In this document: positions 34,999 through 47,462 of the stretch, piece after piece
How the letters are laid out: each line of letters starts with the position of its first letter
Position numbering within the stretch: position 1 is the stretch's first letter
Origin: Pisolithus tinctorius
Taxonomy: Eukaryota > Basidiomycota > Agaricomycetes > Boletales > Pisolithaceae
Direction: 5' to 3'
NCBI GenBank assembly: GCA_024663395.1
Contig: JANFAH010000074.1
Span: 1-64,000 of the forward strand
Length of the DNA stretch: 64,000 nt
Made by a program: the position numbers and the translations under genes
The notes under the pieces: model-generated
Told to the model about the DNA's origin: nothing
Databases searched by the model: none
Seen by the model: only the letters and a program-made list of their open reading frames with translations

Positions 34999-37900
34999 AT
35001 GTCAATTCGAGAACCAGCTTGGAGGAAGAGAAGTGGGTGTCCCCTCTGGTCGCGTTCGTCGCGTCCGAGTTTCTGACCTTCTGATCGATTTCGCAGCGCG
35101 TCCGTGTCCGTTTTACTCTCAAGGACGGTGTCTCTTTGCAGATTCGTGCAACTTCCTTCACGATATTAAGGTGAGGGCCCCCGTCGTCGACCTCACAGTG
35201 GCCCACACGACCTCGCAATGCAATGTCCTTCCAAGCAACTCCAGCGACCCCCCTGCCATTGTTGTGAATGCCGCCGGCAGCTCCCCCTCTGAAGGCCTTT
35301 CTAGCTCTGTCCCTCATTCCTCGCGTTATTCGAGCCTTTTGTCGGTTCTGGAGGATGTCATTGGCCCCGATCCAACTGGTCCCATCCAGCACGGCGTGGA
35401 CGCGATGCTTTCCGGCCCGTCGTCCCACTTGGTGACAGCGAGCAGTAACAGTACTGTGGTTACGGAATCTGACTCGACTCTTGTCGGCCACTGTGGCTCG
35501 GAGGATAGTATCTCGAGCATAGCTTCGGATCCAGCTCTCCCTCTCGATGACACTGAACTGGCAGTCCCTTCCGGGTGCGGTTCACCCTACGTAAATCCAT
35601 CACTTACCTACAAAACATTGGACGAGTCTAGCTCTTTGCCTGCGGCGGTCAACAGCGAAGAGGTCGTGGAGTACCTCACCTACGAGGTGGATGCTGCCCA
35701 ACCCTGCGAGGATAATGGTGTATCCCACGTAGTTGAGGCGGAAGAAGTAGCTACGATGGAATACGATGCGGAGGAGTTCGAACAGGAGCCAACAACGACA
35801 CCATTTAGAAGACAGAGTGTTACTTCTGTGGCGTCACCGTTCAGCGGTGTATCTCTATTGGCCTCACCTCAAGATACCTGCGGCAAAATGTTCGCAAGTA
35901 GCCCGCTGGATACCCAGATGCAAGTTCGTACCCCTGACTTGTTGTCACCTGTGCAGTTGTCCGCCAAGCTGCGCCCCTTCTCATTATCTCCGGTCCGTTA
36001 TCTTCCTCAAAGGGGGGATTCAATAGACTCCGGTTACGCGGAGGGCGATAGTTGGATCGACCCGGAGCCACTGTCACAGTCACCTCCGCCAAAAGCACTG
36101 CCGTATCTGGTTTCCAGCTCAGGGTACTCCCATAGTTTGTCATCTGCCCTACCTCAGATGCGAAAATGCGAACTCGCGTATTGTATGTCCAGTGGCCATC
36201 CATCATCTTCCACGGGGTCTATTGAAGCGAGCGTACCCGAAGACACGGAAGACAGCGATGATGGTACTTCCTCCATAATAGACATCTACGAGAGCTCTTC
36301 ATCCGATGTCGAGGATTGCTCGTCGCCAACTATGAAGATTTCTAACTCTGCTGTCCTACGCGAGGCATGCGAAGGTGAAATGAGCGCACCACCTAACACA
36401 GGTTCGTCTACGGCTACAGTTACTCCCCCATCAGGCACTTTTGGGTGTTCAATATCCGGGGAGCCCTTTGTGCAGCCTACGAATAACGAGAGTGTATCAT
36501 TTCGCCCTGCTCTGTCCGCCCAGCCGTCCTTTGATTTCAGCGTCACGTCTTCTCGAGTCTCGTTATTGAGGCAAGACTCTCTGCTCTCTTCCCGTTCAGG
36601 CTCTTCCACTCCGAACACTTCTTTGTTTTCTCAAGATGGTGACTCCTCACGCGTCGAAGAATGTCTATTGTTGCCCAACCCTGCAAATGCAGACCATGTT
36701 ATGCAGTCGGAAATGTTTTGGAATGTGACAGATGACGACACGTTACATCACCAGGTCCTTGCACCTTCACAGAGTATAGCCAGCATCGAGCAGAGGTCTC
36801 ACTCACCTCAGTTGGGTGGGACTAGTGACTACGAGAAGTTGGACACCGCTATTGGTACAGACGCGAATTTTCCGCCGTGTTACTCTGCACCGACAAGGCA
36901 GGGATATTTGAAGGCTGTTCAAGACCTTGAAACAGATGGCCACAACGTCCCTCAGGAAACAGTCGCCTCATTCGATCTGGTCCCAGCTGAAGGAGTGTTG
37001 CAGTTTCCCATGCCTCCAGCGCCGACTGCTGAAAGTGTTACTCCATCGGCTTTTCTCGGGGACGATGTCACCTTCCAGCAAGTCCCTCAGGACGGCATAG
37101 GTGATATGCGATCTCCGCCTAGCACCGCGAAAAATCACAGTATGCAACTGATCCATACACCCTCGGGCCTCGCAGTCGACGCTTGTCCGAGTGAGCAAAA
37201 GTCTGCCATTTCTGGGATCTCTTCTACTAGCGAAGATTTAGACAGAAGTCGCACCGACGCGAGCCCAGCAGATGCAGATAGATTGTTCGCGCATTCTCCG
37301 GTTTTTGAAAGACCTTCACTGCCCGCTGCGGACGGGTTGGGCCAAGCTTCAACAAAGGGGTGTTCCAAGCCATCTTCTCCGCACTCACCAGACCACCAAC
37401 ATATGGGCGATGACTTCCACGACACTCATTCAAACACTTCCTACACGACTTCCACTCCGCGCGGCGCGGGTATCCTAGCAAGCCAAGAAAGTCAGCATAT
37501 AGCATTGCGGTCACCCTGTTCACCGCCTTGTTCATCGTCCCCGCCTGCTGCTGCCTTACCACCTGTATCTCAGTCGATTCTGTCACGTTCAGGAAGTGTG
37601 TTTCGTCCGCTCCTCACGGGCCGCAAGTCCCTGCTTGAGGCATCTCTCTTCGGCGACCGTATTTCTCAGAGCGCCTTTTCTGCGAGGGATAGGTCGATAT
37701 CAGTTTCAGCGCTATCGCATTCAAGGGCGAAAGAGGCTAGGAGTACATCTGTCTCTCAGAATCCCCCTCGGTACCGACAGGTGACTTCTCATGATGGAAC
37801 TATCAGTGTGCATTGGCTCATCACAACTACATGTAGTTCTCTACACACCCGCCGACACCAATTAGCGATGATGGTACGTCGCATTCAGGACTCTCGGAGA

Positions 37901-40277
37901 TGGGCGACATTGAAAACGACATTCACAGGATGTTCAAAGCGCCTTCTTGTGAATATGGCCGCAGTCGAAGAGTCATTGTCTTCGCATCCTAGGTCACATT
38001 CTGCACCCCCATGCAGAGGTCTTAGGCCACTCAGGCTGGTAAGCACATTCTCCCCAACGTGCACCAAACCCATATAGACTGCTTATGCATAACAGTCCTC
38101 CAACCATACTACGAGGAAATTTTCTTCGGCAACTTCATCTTCTAGCATTGCATCTGCTCAATCTCGTAAGTTTGCTTACTGTCAGTTTTTTACCGGTCGA
38201 TAACGGAGAATCAGCAAAACTCAACCTTATCAATGGATCTACAACACGATCACCCAGTGTATTATCATCTACAATTTCGCTTGGCCATAATCCTTTGGTA
38301 TGTCATTCTCACCTTAATGGTAGTAATCGCTCACGCGATCTGAAGCTTTCGTCACCATGTCATTCATTACCTGAGCATAACCGCAATACCCTCGCATCAT
38401 CTGACGGACACTCCCGCACTTCGCCTGTTTCCCCTCACTTTCAATCGTCGCAAAACAACAACCAGTCGCAGTGTAGTCCACCCTCCACTTCTGGCCCAAC
38501 CCAACCTAGTTCATGGCGTTTATCTAACTATAGGGCGAACTCTCGTAGTTACACCGCAGCTGACCGTTGGCCTTCTAGGCGTAATTCGACACTCAGTTTT
38601 TCGTACGTTCCAGGTGAGGAGGTGGAGATTGACGGTTCCCTGAGCCCCGGTCCCGATCAATCAATTCATGGTGACCATATCCCCCGCCCTGCCTCCGCTT
38701 CGGAAGGTCTTATACATGCCATCGCTACTCCGAAGCCTACGCTCCTTTTTGCGATTGCGAGCGATGATGTGGAACAAGTACGAAAGGTGCTTGACAGTGG
38801 CGAGGCGGGACCAAATGATCCCGTTGGACCACAGTCAGCCCTTGCCTTCACGCTCACGAACGACAAATTGGCACGCAGGAATGATATTGTGAAAGTCCTC
38901 CTTGCATATGGGGCAGATCCGTCGGCGCTTCGAAATCCAGCGCTAAATCCAACGGCTCGAGCGGAGGAGGGTAATGTTGGTCCACCTCCCGAAACTACTC
39001 TGGAAGGAATGGACCCAGCTACGAGGTAGGTTACAGAGGGCGATTTTCTTTTGATGATTACCTACCCCGACCCAGGTACTTTATGGCTCGAGCAGATAAT
39101 GCGCATACCCGGCAAACATCGCGGTTAATATATAGATCTTTTTTCCGTCCTCTGACGCGTGTGCGTTACGACGTCGTAGGTCAAGACTGGGCACTAGAGC
39201 AGCTTTTCCGGGTCCTCAGTATGCATTCTCAGCGCCTCGCTGTAGCGCCTATAGTGGTCTTACTGTGCGGTAGGGACGATCCAGACATGCCCAAACATCT
39301 GGCTGATACCCATACAGGTCCTAGCGGTCATGGGAAGAGCCTATTGGCCCGAAGATGTGAGTCGTTATCTGTGAGAGACAATAAAATCTCAAAATGAGAC
39401 CCCTCAGTCGGCTCGCTACTGGAAGTCCCTACGCATACTGTAAATATGACTACCCTTCGATCGACGCACGATATATGGCAATCGCATTCAATGAGCCCCT
39501 ATGAGGTAAGCTTGAGTCGCCTGCATCCTGCGGTTCGACTCTACATGAACTTCCTCAGGAACCTTCATCGTATACCTTGGCAGAGTTTCTCATAGCCAAT
39601 GAAGGCAAGAGATGCGTGGTTGTGCTTGACGTACGCAATATCAATTATTCCGGTGCTTTATCAATGAAATCTCACTTTCCTCCAGGAAATCGAGAAGACA
39701 GAGGATCAGAAAGCATTATGGTCTCTGCTCATGCCTTGGGAACTCGGTCAGTCCCCTGGGTCGTGATCTCACTTCCTTGTTGACCATTCTCTTCAGGACG
39801 TTGCTCCTTGGCAGCTGGCACGCGCCATATAGACGTCCACAACGTCATCTGGCTGGGAACATCGAATATCGGTCACCAGTTGGTATTTGAACATCACCAG
39901 AACCGCCCAGAACAAGATAAGCCGTTGACACGTGAGGAGTACCTCCAACTAATGGACATCCTGCGCCCTCGAGTTTCGGAGTGTCTTGGAGTGCGTTTAT
40001 GACTGACTTGCCCTTACTGATGAGGTACTGAGCATGCTCGTAGGCGTCGCTTTTGTCCCGAGTTACCACTGTCCTTCCATTCGTACCATTCACCTTGGAA
40101 GAGAAGAAAGCCATCGCCGCCGAATCGGTCTATGCCTTGGGTGGCGATAGTGCCAGAGAATTGTCCCCACAGGAGGTGGAGGCGTTGGTGATGAAGGCCT
40201 TGCCTCACTATGTGCCAGGCGAAGGGGCTCGATCGTTACATAGAGCAATATCTAATCAACTTGTGGATGCTATGTAG
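34999..40277 (+). CDS. CCCH zinc finger - disordered - ankyrin - ClpB-type AAA+ fusion protein
   Basis: This is one gene of about 1,500 residues. Exon 1 (34999-35032, MSIREPAWRKR) joins through intron 35033-35096 to a CCCH finger (RPCPFYSQGRCLFADSCNFL then HD; C-x7-C-x5-C-x3-H). About 900 Ser/Pro-rich disordered residues follow. Introns 37781-37836, 37874-37928, 38039-38095 and 38166-38214 are all phase-compatible and lead into about two ankyrin repeats (LLFAIASDDVEQVRKVLDSG, VKVLLAYGADPSALR). A ClpB/Skd3-like AAA+ core comes next. It has Walker A GPSGHGKSLLARRF (split), Walker B CVVVLDEIEK (split), sensor 1 IWLGTSNIG, LRPRVSECLG, and a C-terminal D2-small domain with sensor-2 Arg in PGEGARSLHRAI. 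It stops at 40277, or at 40356 if a further intron is used. A nucleic-acid-linked chaperone role is only inference. Confidence 0.8.
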
Positions 40278-40533
40278 GCTTTGGTCCTCCCTGTAATCCA
40301 GTCACGCTGGCGCGCACTTTAGCAAGGAAGCTGTGTTTCAGGTACCATCTGACTAGTTGTCAACTTGTACGTTCTGTTCACATCAAAGATTGAGCGCAGT
40401 ATGGGTACCTGCCAACACTGTGTGCTGGCAGTGCTGAGCGCTGATCAGTACTCAGTGTTGCTAGGGGACGTCTGGTTCATCATGACGAGTTTCAGCGCTA
40501 CTACGTTTGCATTTCTTTCAACCAGCACGTTGA
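40278..40533. promoter_or_regulatory. short intergenic region with imperfect inverted repeat
   Basis: This 256-bp region holds an alternative last exon of the upstream gene (to 40356) and the promoter of the next gene. The sequences caacactg (40413-40420) and cagtgttg (40453-40460) form an 8-bp inverted repeat. Confidence 0.35.
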
Positions 40534-41206
40534 ATGTCGCTCACCGTCCAACCTCTTACTGCGCAGGCGGTGACATCTTCTAGACCAGGGGACATACCAC
40601 CAATACTTGTGAAGTTGACTTCACATTCGGTGCTATCTACAACGTTGCCATCATTTTCAGACGCTGCATTGACAGCGTTGTTACTGTCCCTCCTCGCATT
40701 GACAGTGTTAGGTGCGTTCGTCCTTTAGACAATACTACAATTTCCAATTTCCACAATCATTGCAAGGCCTGGCTTTGCGCAAAGCACTAAGTCTGCGGAG
40801 AGTTGGGGAGGATGAAGTACACGAGGCCCAATACGACCCTGAGGCTCAGACGCCCACTCGAAACCTGATATTCGTTCCCGCACCTCCTGGTGTCGGCTGG
40901 ACACCACAGATACGATCCATCAGCTGTAGCACACCAGTTAAGGGCATGGACAAAAAGCACCTCGCGCGACCAGTAAAGCGCGCGCGCTCACCGCCTCCAG
41001 CTTTCGTTTCAAGAAGCCCTGATCCATCCGCGGAATTCACACCGAAGTCTGCGCCACCTAGTGGACCCGCATTCCCTGAGAAAGACCTCTCCCAGTCTAA
41101 TGAGTTCCACTCGCCCTTGTCATCGCCCTTGACTCCCCGTGCACTTGCTGTGACCGGCCTGGAAAGCAGGGGATTAACTAGGCATGCCCAGGCAAGATGC
41201 TCGTAG
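40534..41206 (+). CDS. single-pass membrane protein of unknown function
   Basis: Two exons, 40534-40711 and 40767-41206, join in phase across a 55-nt intron to give 205 residues. The N-terminal 40 residues are Thr/Ser-rich and probably outside or luminal. One strong hydrophobic segment spans the splice site (ALTALLLSLLALTVLG then LALRKAL), followed by a basic stop-transfer stretch (LRKALSLRR). The C-terminal 130 residues are Pro/Ser-rich with a bipartite basic patch (KHLARPVKRARSPPP) and many SP motifs (SPLSSPLTPRALA). I do not recognise a family. The first Met and any signal peptide are uncertain; an ATG at 40483 in another frame does not connect. Confidence 0.55.
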
Positions 41207-41487
41207 AAGTACACTTCACAAATACCACCTTCATATGGTCACTGGCACAGTTAGATTTAGAACCACTACCATAACTTCCGTCATTGCCCCACTTTGGCGG
41301 TCATCACTTTTCTAATTCGGATTGTAAACTTATATTGGATCACTCAACTTGTCATCCCATGACTTGGCATCTACCCGACACCGTAGAAGCTGTGGCTGGG
41401 TAGTCGCGCCAATCAAGGTGAGAATTCCATATTGCTCGAATGAGGTGTAAAGAGGAATCGGGAAAATGGCAGAGTAAGTAGTAAGAT
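41207..41487. other. convergent 3' flanks
   Basis: About 280 bases between two convergent stop codons, with no gene or repeat seen. Confidence 0.35.
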
Positions 41488-42321
41488 CTATTGCTCGTCG
41501 AATTGCGCTTTCCGCCTGAACTTTGCTTGGTCTCGCAACCACTGGTAATGTTAGAACAACGTGGAACTGTCCAGCACGGCAACCTACCTGTCGGTATTGG
41601 TGCAACGACCCGATCTTTTCTCCTGTACATAAATATTCAGACAAACGTGTCAGCACTACACAACCACGACTTACCATAGTAGTCTGGCACGGGATTTGTG
41701 GCACTTTGTGCAGTGGGATCTACGCGGTTTTTTACTATTCGTTTGTGAAATTCGCGGTCCTTCTCTTCGATGAGACCCATGGTGCGGCGGTGCGTCAACC
41801 TCCAACAGGCTGAGCCCACCACGGGACCGATAAGATACCCCAAACCTTGAGAGATACTCAGTGTGTACACTTGGAACTCGACAGTTCGATTTTACCCATG
41901 CATGCGATTGTGCAACCGCCGTAGAAGAACAAGGGGTCTATACCCTGTCACATGTCCAGTCAGGAGAAAGATTCAGGGTGCGTGTGGCAAGGCCTACCAT
42001 GATGACCTTGGTCGCGTCAGTCTCTATCGACCCGAAGTACGCGGCACCCCCAGCCAGACCGAGTAATGTAAAGGGAACAGTGACCGCCTGCTCAAAACTA
42101 TTGTCAAACTAGTCGCGTTCGAAATGTTTGCACTCTACCGTTTCCCATCTGCGCTTCTGCCGTCGTATCTCTAGGTATTTGGGCCAGGTCAGGTTTTGTT
42201 TTGCAGAGAGAGGCTGACTGTCAGTAGACATAGGTCGCATTCCTGTGCCTCTCTGCTTGGACGTTCTTGCGGTAAATTGCAACCCCCGGCCGCACGACCT
42301 CAACATTAATGTGGCGGTCAT
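41488..42321 (-). CDS. PAM17: Pam17, presequence translocase motor subunit
   Basis: Pam17 is an inner-membrane subunit of the TIM23 import motor and helps organise Pam16/Pam18. The N-terminus (ATG at 42319-42321) is Arg/Ser/Thr-rich, as in a mitochondrial presequence (MTATLMLRSCGRGLQFTART), and leads to LTWPKYLEIRRQKRRWETV. The two helices are FEQAVTVPFTLLGLAGGAAYFG, read in parts, and GLGYLIGPVVGSACWRLTHR. The conserved matrix part is MGLIEEKDREFHKRIVKNRV, then NPVPDYYG, EKIGSLHQYRQ and WLRDQAKFRRKAQFDEQ over three small exons. The stop is at 41488-41490. About five introns are needed, and the one near 41920-42000 is only roughly placed. The call is secure. Confidence 0.9.
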
Positions 42322-42467
42322 CGTAGGGCTCTGCGTAGCTTGGAACTGCCTGCAAGTGCCAGGTCGACGTTGCAGAAGTTACAATAGGGAATACTTTCTT
42401 ACGGTATTATGTAATGGTCTCATAATTCGTGTGCGTCCCAACGGCATGCAGTACTGTGAGCGATACT

Positions 42468-45400
42468 ATGCAACTCGCAAACTGTCCGCTATGTTATTCA
42501 GACCACACCAAAACAGAACAGGTTGAAGACGACTCCGACTTACCTCCGCTGGAAGACTTATTTGCTGCGGGTACAATCACCGTTGCGGTCCATAGCAAGG
42601 GCGTGTCTTGCGACGCCTCGGGTAATAGTTCATGGCGCATGCTTCCAGAACCGTCGAAACGACCTCAGGATCCCCTCTTATTGGGTCTTGGATTTTTGGC
42701 CCATAACTTATTTTTACGCGCCACGTGTAAACTGAATTGCAGTGGCCAGGTTCTGTTCATCCGTGTCTACCTCATCCCTCATGATTTGCCTAACGTCCAA
42801 GGGCGACTACGCTGTCGGAGTGCAGCTGTTATTAAGGAAGGAAGACGCTACCTTCACAGCGTCTTATCCCTTATCAATTGCAACCCACGTTTGTGGAATG
42901 CTGAGGGACCTATCTTGTCCTCTGAGTACGACCACTTCTTACCCCGGAAATTAGTACGCACAACCTGTAATTCCTTACCCTTTTATGTTGCTCATCATGT
43001 TCAGGACAACCGAACTATGGCGGAGATTTATAGCGACCTCAATTCTCCAGTGGTTCCACCCAAATGCGTTCCACTAGCCAGAGAAATTGCTGATGGCAAA
43101 CCAGTGCGGGGACTTCGAAGTCATTTATATGACTATCAACGATGCTCCGTTGCGGTCATGATTGAGAAGGAGTTGAGTCACCTGCCTGTTCCAGATCCGT
43201 TATACCTTGCTGTCTCCAGCATGCATGGAGAGCAGTACTACTTCCGACCCTCAGATGGGACCATCTTACGCGAGCTTCCGATGGTTGCCCCAGGACGCGG
43301 CGGAATACTCTGTGAAGAATTAGGTGAGTATGTAATGTTTCCGAGAGAGTTCTTTAACAGCAGCCCATTAGGCACCGGCAAAACTATCATGATTCTTGCT
43401 CTCATCCTCTCGACCATCGGCCAGCTTCCCCAACCAGAAGAGTCCATGTTTGATTTCCGACCAGTATTAACACCTCTCGCTTATCGGCATTTCGCCTTAC
43501 CCGACTGTGTGACCGCTCGAACTCGAGCAGGTCTGGAACCGTCGCACGTCTGTAACATACCTTGCTTGGTTGACATTCTTCTTCATTACATACGTTCGCG
43601 CAGCCAAGCCTCTAGTTGGTGTGAGTACGAGGACACTCTTGAGGGCACTAGTTTGTGGCCGTTATTACACGGCAACACGCCCTTTTATCATCATTATGAT
43701 GACAATCTTACTGCCGAGATTTTTGGCTCGTCACGTTCTCGCAGTCAAGTGGAGCTGGGTCCTCGCGTCATGTACCTAAGCGCAGCAACCTTAGTCGTTG
43801 TGCCTCTGACTCTGCTCGGTCAATGGGATAGAGAAATCCAAAAGCACTGTCATTCCAACGCTAGGGTCCTCATCGTTCGTCAATCGGATGTCCTCCCCGC
43901 TGCAAGGATACTTGCAACGAACTATGACGTAAGTTGCATCAATCCCCGTTTGTCTTAAACCTGATGATGGTCTTTAGCTCATTGTCATGAGCGACGTTCG
44001 TACGTGTAACGGCTGTTAACAGGAGCTTCCGGTTCAATGCTTTCAGTAGGTTTTTGCAGGGAGTCGAGAAACAAGAAGGTTGTACGACTCCACGCTCTTC
44101 CACGGTGTACATGCCCCTGTTTCGAAGGGTCTCACATCCCGAACTGCCGATGTCCAGGGGATACTCAGGTCACACCTCTTTTGCAAGTAAGGTGGAAGAG
44201 ACTCGTGGTCGATGAAGGCCACATTGCTGGGAACGTATCCGCTACTATCAATTATTTTGTCAAGGAGCTCAGTATCGAGCGGAAATGGATCGTTACCGGC
44301 ACTCCTACTTCCAACATGTTAGGCCTCAGTTTGGGTTGCACAAAAGAAGGGTGGGAAACAGATCCCAGCGGTTCTCCCAACTCAGGGAATAACAGTGACT
44401 GCAATACACCAGAAGACACTACCCCTTCAAGTGCGGATACTAGCGTTCGGATCTGGAGTCGCTATGATACCGCTAACTTACGCAAGTTGAACACGATGAT
44501 CGCAGATTTTCTTGCTATACCTCAATTCCGTACTGATCACAAGTCTTTTGGAGTTCATGTTTCATCACGTCTATGCAATCGACGAGGCCCACAACCTTTT
44601 GCTACAGATATACTGAGTCAAGTAATGCACATGGTGATGATTCGTCATAGGTAAGGACATAGGTCTTACGCTCAACCCATGGACTGATGACATGGGGGAA
44701 AGAGTCCAGGATTTAGAAAAAGACGTTGTGCTGCCACCAATGAAGCACGAGTTTGTGTATATGGACCTGAGTGAATATGCACTGAAGTCGTTTAATGCTA
44801 TGCAGGCTGCTGTAGCGATTAATGCCATTGACTCCGAGCGGCAAGGTCCGGTATGTTCTCAAATTGAATACCACTACTCAACAAATGAGAAACATTCTCC
44901 ACAGGATTACATCTTTCATCCAAGTGTAAGAAACCTCCCGGGAAAGTCTCATAGTACCCTGAAACACCCACGTTGCAGAAAACGAGAGAACTGCAGATCG
45001 CCATGGATAACTTATCACAGTTAGGCTAACCACTGTCCCTTATTATGTTCTATCTAACCAAAGGACGGTCAGGGGAATGTTTTGGTCGGCTTCGAACATT
45101 TTATACAATGTCGACCAAATATGTCAAGAGGCGCAATCGTTCAGGACCCGTGCTCTCCAGCGTCGAATTCCAAAGGAGGAGTATGAATTATTGGAGGGCG
45201 CCCTGACTCATGCGTAAGTCCCCATACATCTTCTCGCGCAGCCGTTTACGGGCCGTGTTAGAGCTGCAGCTGCAAGTGACACCTTGTGGCGCGCTATACA
45301 GAAGCATGAGGATGTACCCTTCAAGGTAACAGGCCTCGACACCGGCATCTATGAAGCCTGGACACGGGGTGATTTGAAGGCGAAATCTCGCGAGGTTGAT

Positions 45401-46709
45401 CTCATGCATTCTAACCGTTTGATCGAGCTTCGTGATCTTGTCCATGCACGGCCTCTTATCTCCCCCCAAAACTTAATCTGTGAAGGTATCAAACTCAATG
45501 CAGAAGGAGCGAGACCTTTAGAGCAGGAACCTTCTCAAGCACGGGAATCAACACCCGCTGGCACAATCAAATCGGTGACAGAAGTATTTAATGAAGAAAT
45601 GGAAACTTTGAAGAGAAAGGCGAAGCTTGCACGCTCATCACAGCTTCCGAGGCACGCCGAAGGTTCGGCAGAAAGCGAACACCTTCCATCACAATCACCT
45701 CCGTACCTTCCAAATCTCCAGCTCTTGCAAAATTCACCCTTGTCCGGGGTGCGCGTTGGCCCGTCTTTGTCGACGAAGCTCAATTACATTTTGACTGAGG
45801 TACGTTCCTCCTATCTTAAGAAGTTGCGTAACTCACATCATCTCAAGGCATTACGGTACTCTGCGGACGAAAAATTCCTTATTTTTTCGAAGTCACCCCT
45901 TACTCTTGCCCACGTTGCAGAAGGGCTGGCTTTATTTGGTGTCAAATATCTTCGTTATACTTGCGACATGCAACCTGCGCTACGAGAGCAAGCTGTCATG
46001 ACCTTCGAATCCTCAGATACCTACAGGCTTTTCCTTATTGAACTAAAGCTTGGAGCACGCGGCTTGTATGTGTTCGCGCAACTAACATTGTGCCTGGAAA
46101 TTAACTACAGGTCCAGGAATTTGGTCTCTGCTTCGCGTGTGATCTTCTGTGAGCCTGTGTGGCACCCAGATGTCGAGTCCCAAGCTATCAAGGTTGGAAA
46201 TTCGAGTTCATGGACCAGTACTTACTAAGTAGAGAACGTTCCAGCGTGTTCATCGGATTGGACAATTGAATCGCATCGTAGGTTTGTCACAACTTAATGA
46301 CAACACCTTACAAAATTGTTCTAACATTGTACAGTCAAAACTCTTGTCATCCGAGGCACGGCAGAGGAGGCCATGCTTGCTCGTAGACAACACCTCAGTT
46401 GTCGAGAACAAGTTCCGAAAATGACAGACGAGAGTGGCATGCGCCAGTTTATGGAAGTGCGTGAATTGACCTCTCGGATGTGTGCACCAGTCTTACCTGA
46501 CTGATGAGAATCCTCAATTTTTGAACATTGTTTCATCTGAACCGGATCGACTCTCCATGCCTCTGATTGACGCAAGAGCTCCTAGTTTCAATCGCAGTAG
46601 CGAGAATCATTCGGCGGCAGATGTCGATGTCGAGTCTGGCTGCGTTTACGAGGAGAAGCATGACGGGAATTCGAAACAGAAGCGGGTAAAGTTTGCGAAG
46701 GATGTCTAA
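42468..46709 (+). CDS. SNF2-family DNA-dependent ATPase (Rad5/Rad16-like)
   Basis: This is a large nuclear helicase-like ATPase. Helicase core: DYQRCSVAVMIEKEL (Q-like region), Walker A GGILCEELGTGKTIMILAL (formed by removing an intron at 43324-43370), motif Ia LVVVPLTLLGQW, motif II RLVVDEGH (usual DEAH reads DEGH), and motif III WIVTGTPTSN. In the second lobe, ALRYSADEKFLIFSKSPLTL is followed by the motif VI block [20 protein letters not shown] and RIGQ. Between motif Ia and II lies a Cys-rich insert (CTCPCFEGSHIPNCRCPGD) that could bind zinc. The C-terminal tail is acidic then basic. About ten introns are required. The start at 42468 is the first suitable Met but could lie upstream. Subfamily assignment is tentative. 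Confidence 0.82.
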
Positions 46710-47462
46710 TAATTGTAATAAGTCGGACTTTGAGTAATAAGGCGCTTAGCCATCTACATTAATGAATACCTTATTGCTACCTAGTGATAATGCAGTCATG
46801 TGGTGTGGATGTGCTGTCAGCCTCGACCTGCCATGGTTCAACATTCAAGACAACTAAGCACTTTCCCTCTTTGCACTAATGCTGGCTACTGTGATAGAGA
46901 ACAGGACCAGAGTTGACAGTCCCAGCATCCTAAATCACTCAGGGACCACAGTTCCAGTATTGAGTTTGCTGAGATGCACCATCAGTGCTTGGACATCCAA
47001 CAATTTACACTTTATCTCATTGTCATGTCACAAATAAAGAAGTATACAATATCTGAAGGTCTCCTGGAAGCAATATATTCTGGTCCTGACATGCTTGGTT
47101 TTCATGGACAAGGGTGATAGGGTACTCTTTGCAGCAGGGAATGAGGTGCACATGTTAGACTGCAACATGGATATTTCACTCCAACACTTGGATCTTGTGT
47201 GGATGGGACAAGGATGATGGCAAGAAGTCAGGGGGGCTATAGAAAGATGGGAAAGAGAGACTAAATTGCTATGAGAAGAAAATCAGCAATTGGAGGAAAA
47301 TGAAAGGTTGCAGGAGGATGCACCTGTGGGTTTTATTTAATTTTAAATATGCACTACCTCTGTGGACGCGGTGCACGTGATCTGCGTTCGGTTGCTGGTC
47401 ATGTCTGAGTCGTTCAAGTGTTGCTACTCGTAATACTTGTCGGGGACTCAGACGCTCCATAC
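46710..47462. other. gene-poor spacer, possible degraded mobile-element fragment
   Basis: Composition shifts to a purine-rich, T/G-rich style unlike the neighbouring genes. One frame at about 47215-47340 reads WQEVRGAIERWERETKLL, then a stop, then EENQQLEENERLQEDAPV. This looks like a broken coiled-coil segment of the sort found in basidiomycete transposon proteins. No terminal repeats or catalytic motif are visible, so the identity is a guess. Confidence 0.25.

Noticed and set aside
38085..39029. A separate ankyrin-AAA+ gene starting at 38085
   Set aside because: The first part of that frame (to about 38214) is partly intron in the spliced model. The in-phase introns link the ankyrin exons to the CCCH exons, so a separate start is unnecessary, although it has not been disproved by RNA.
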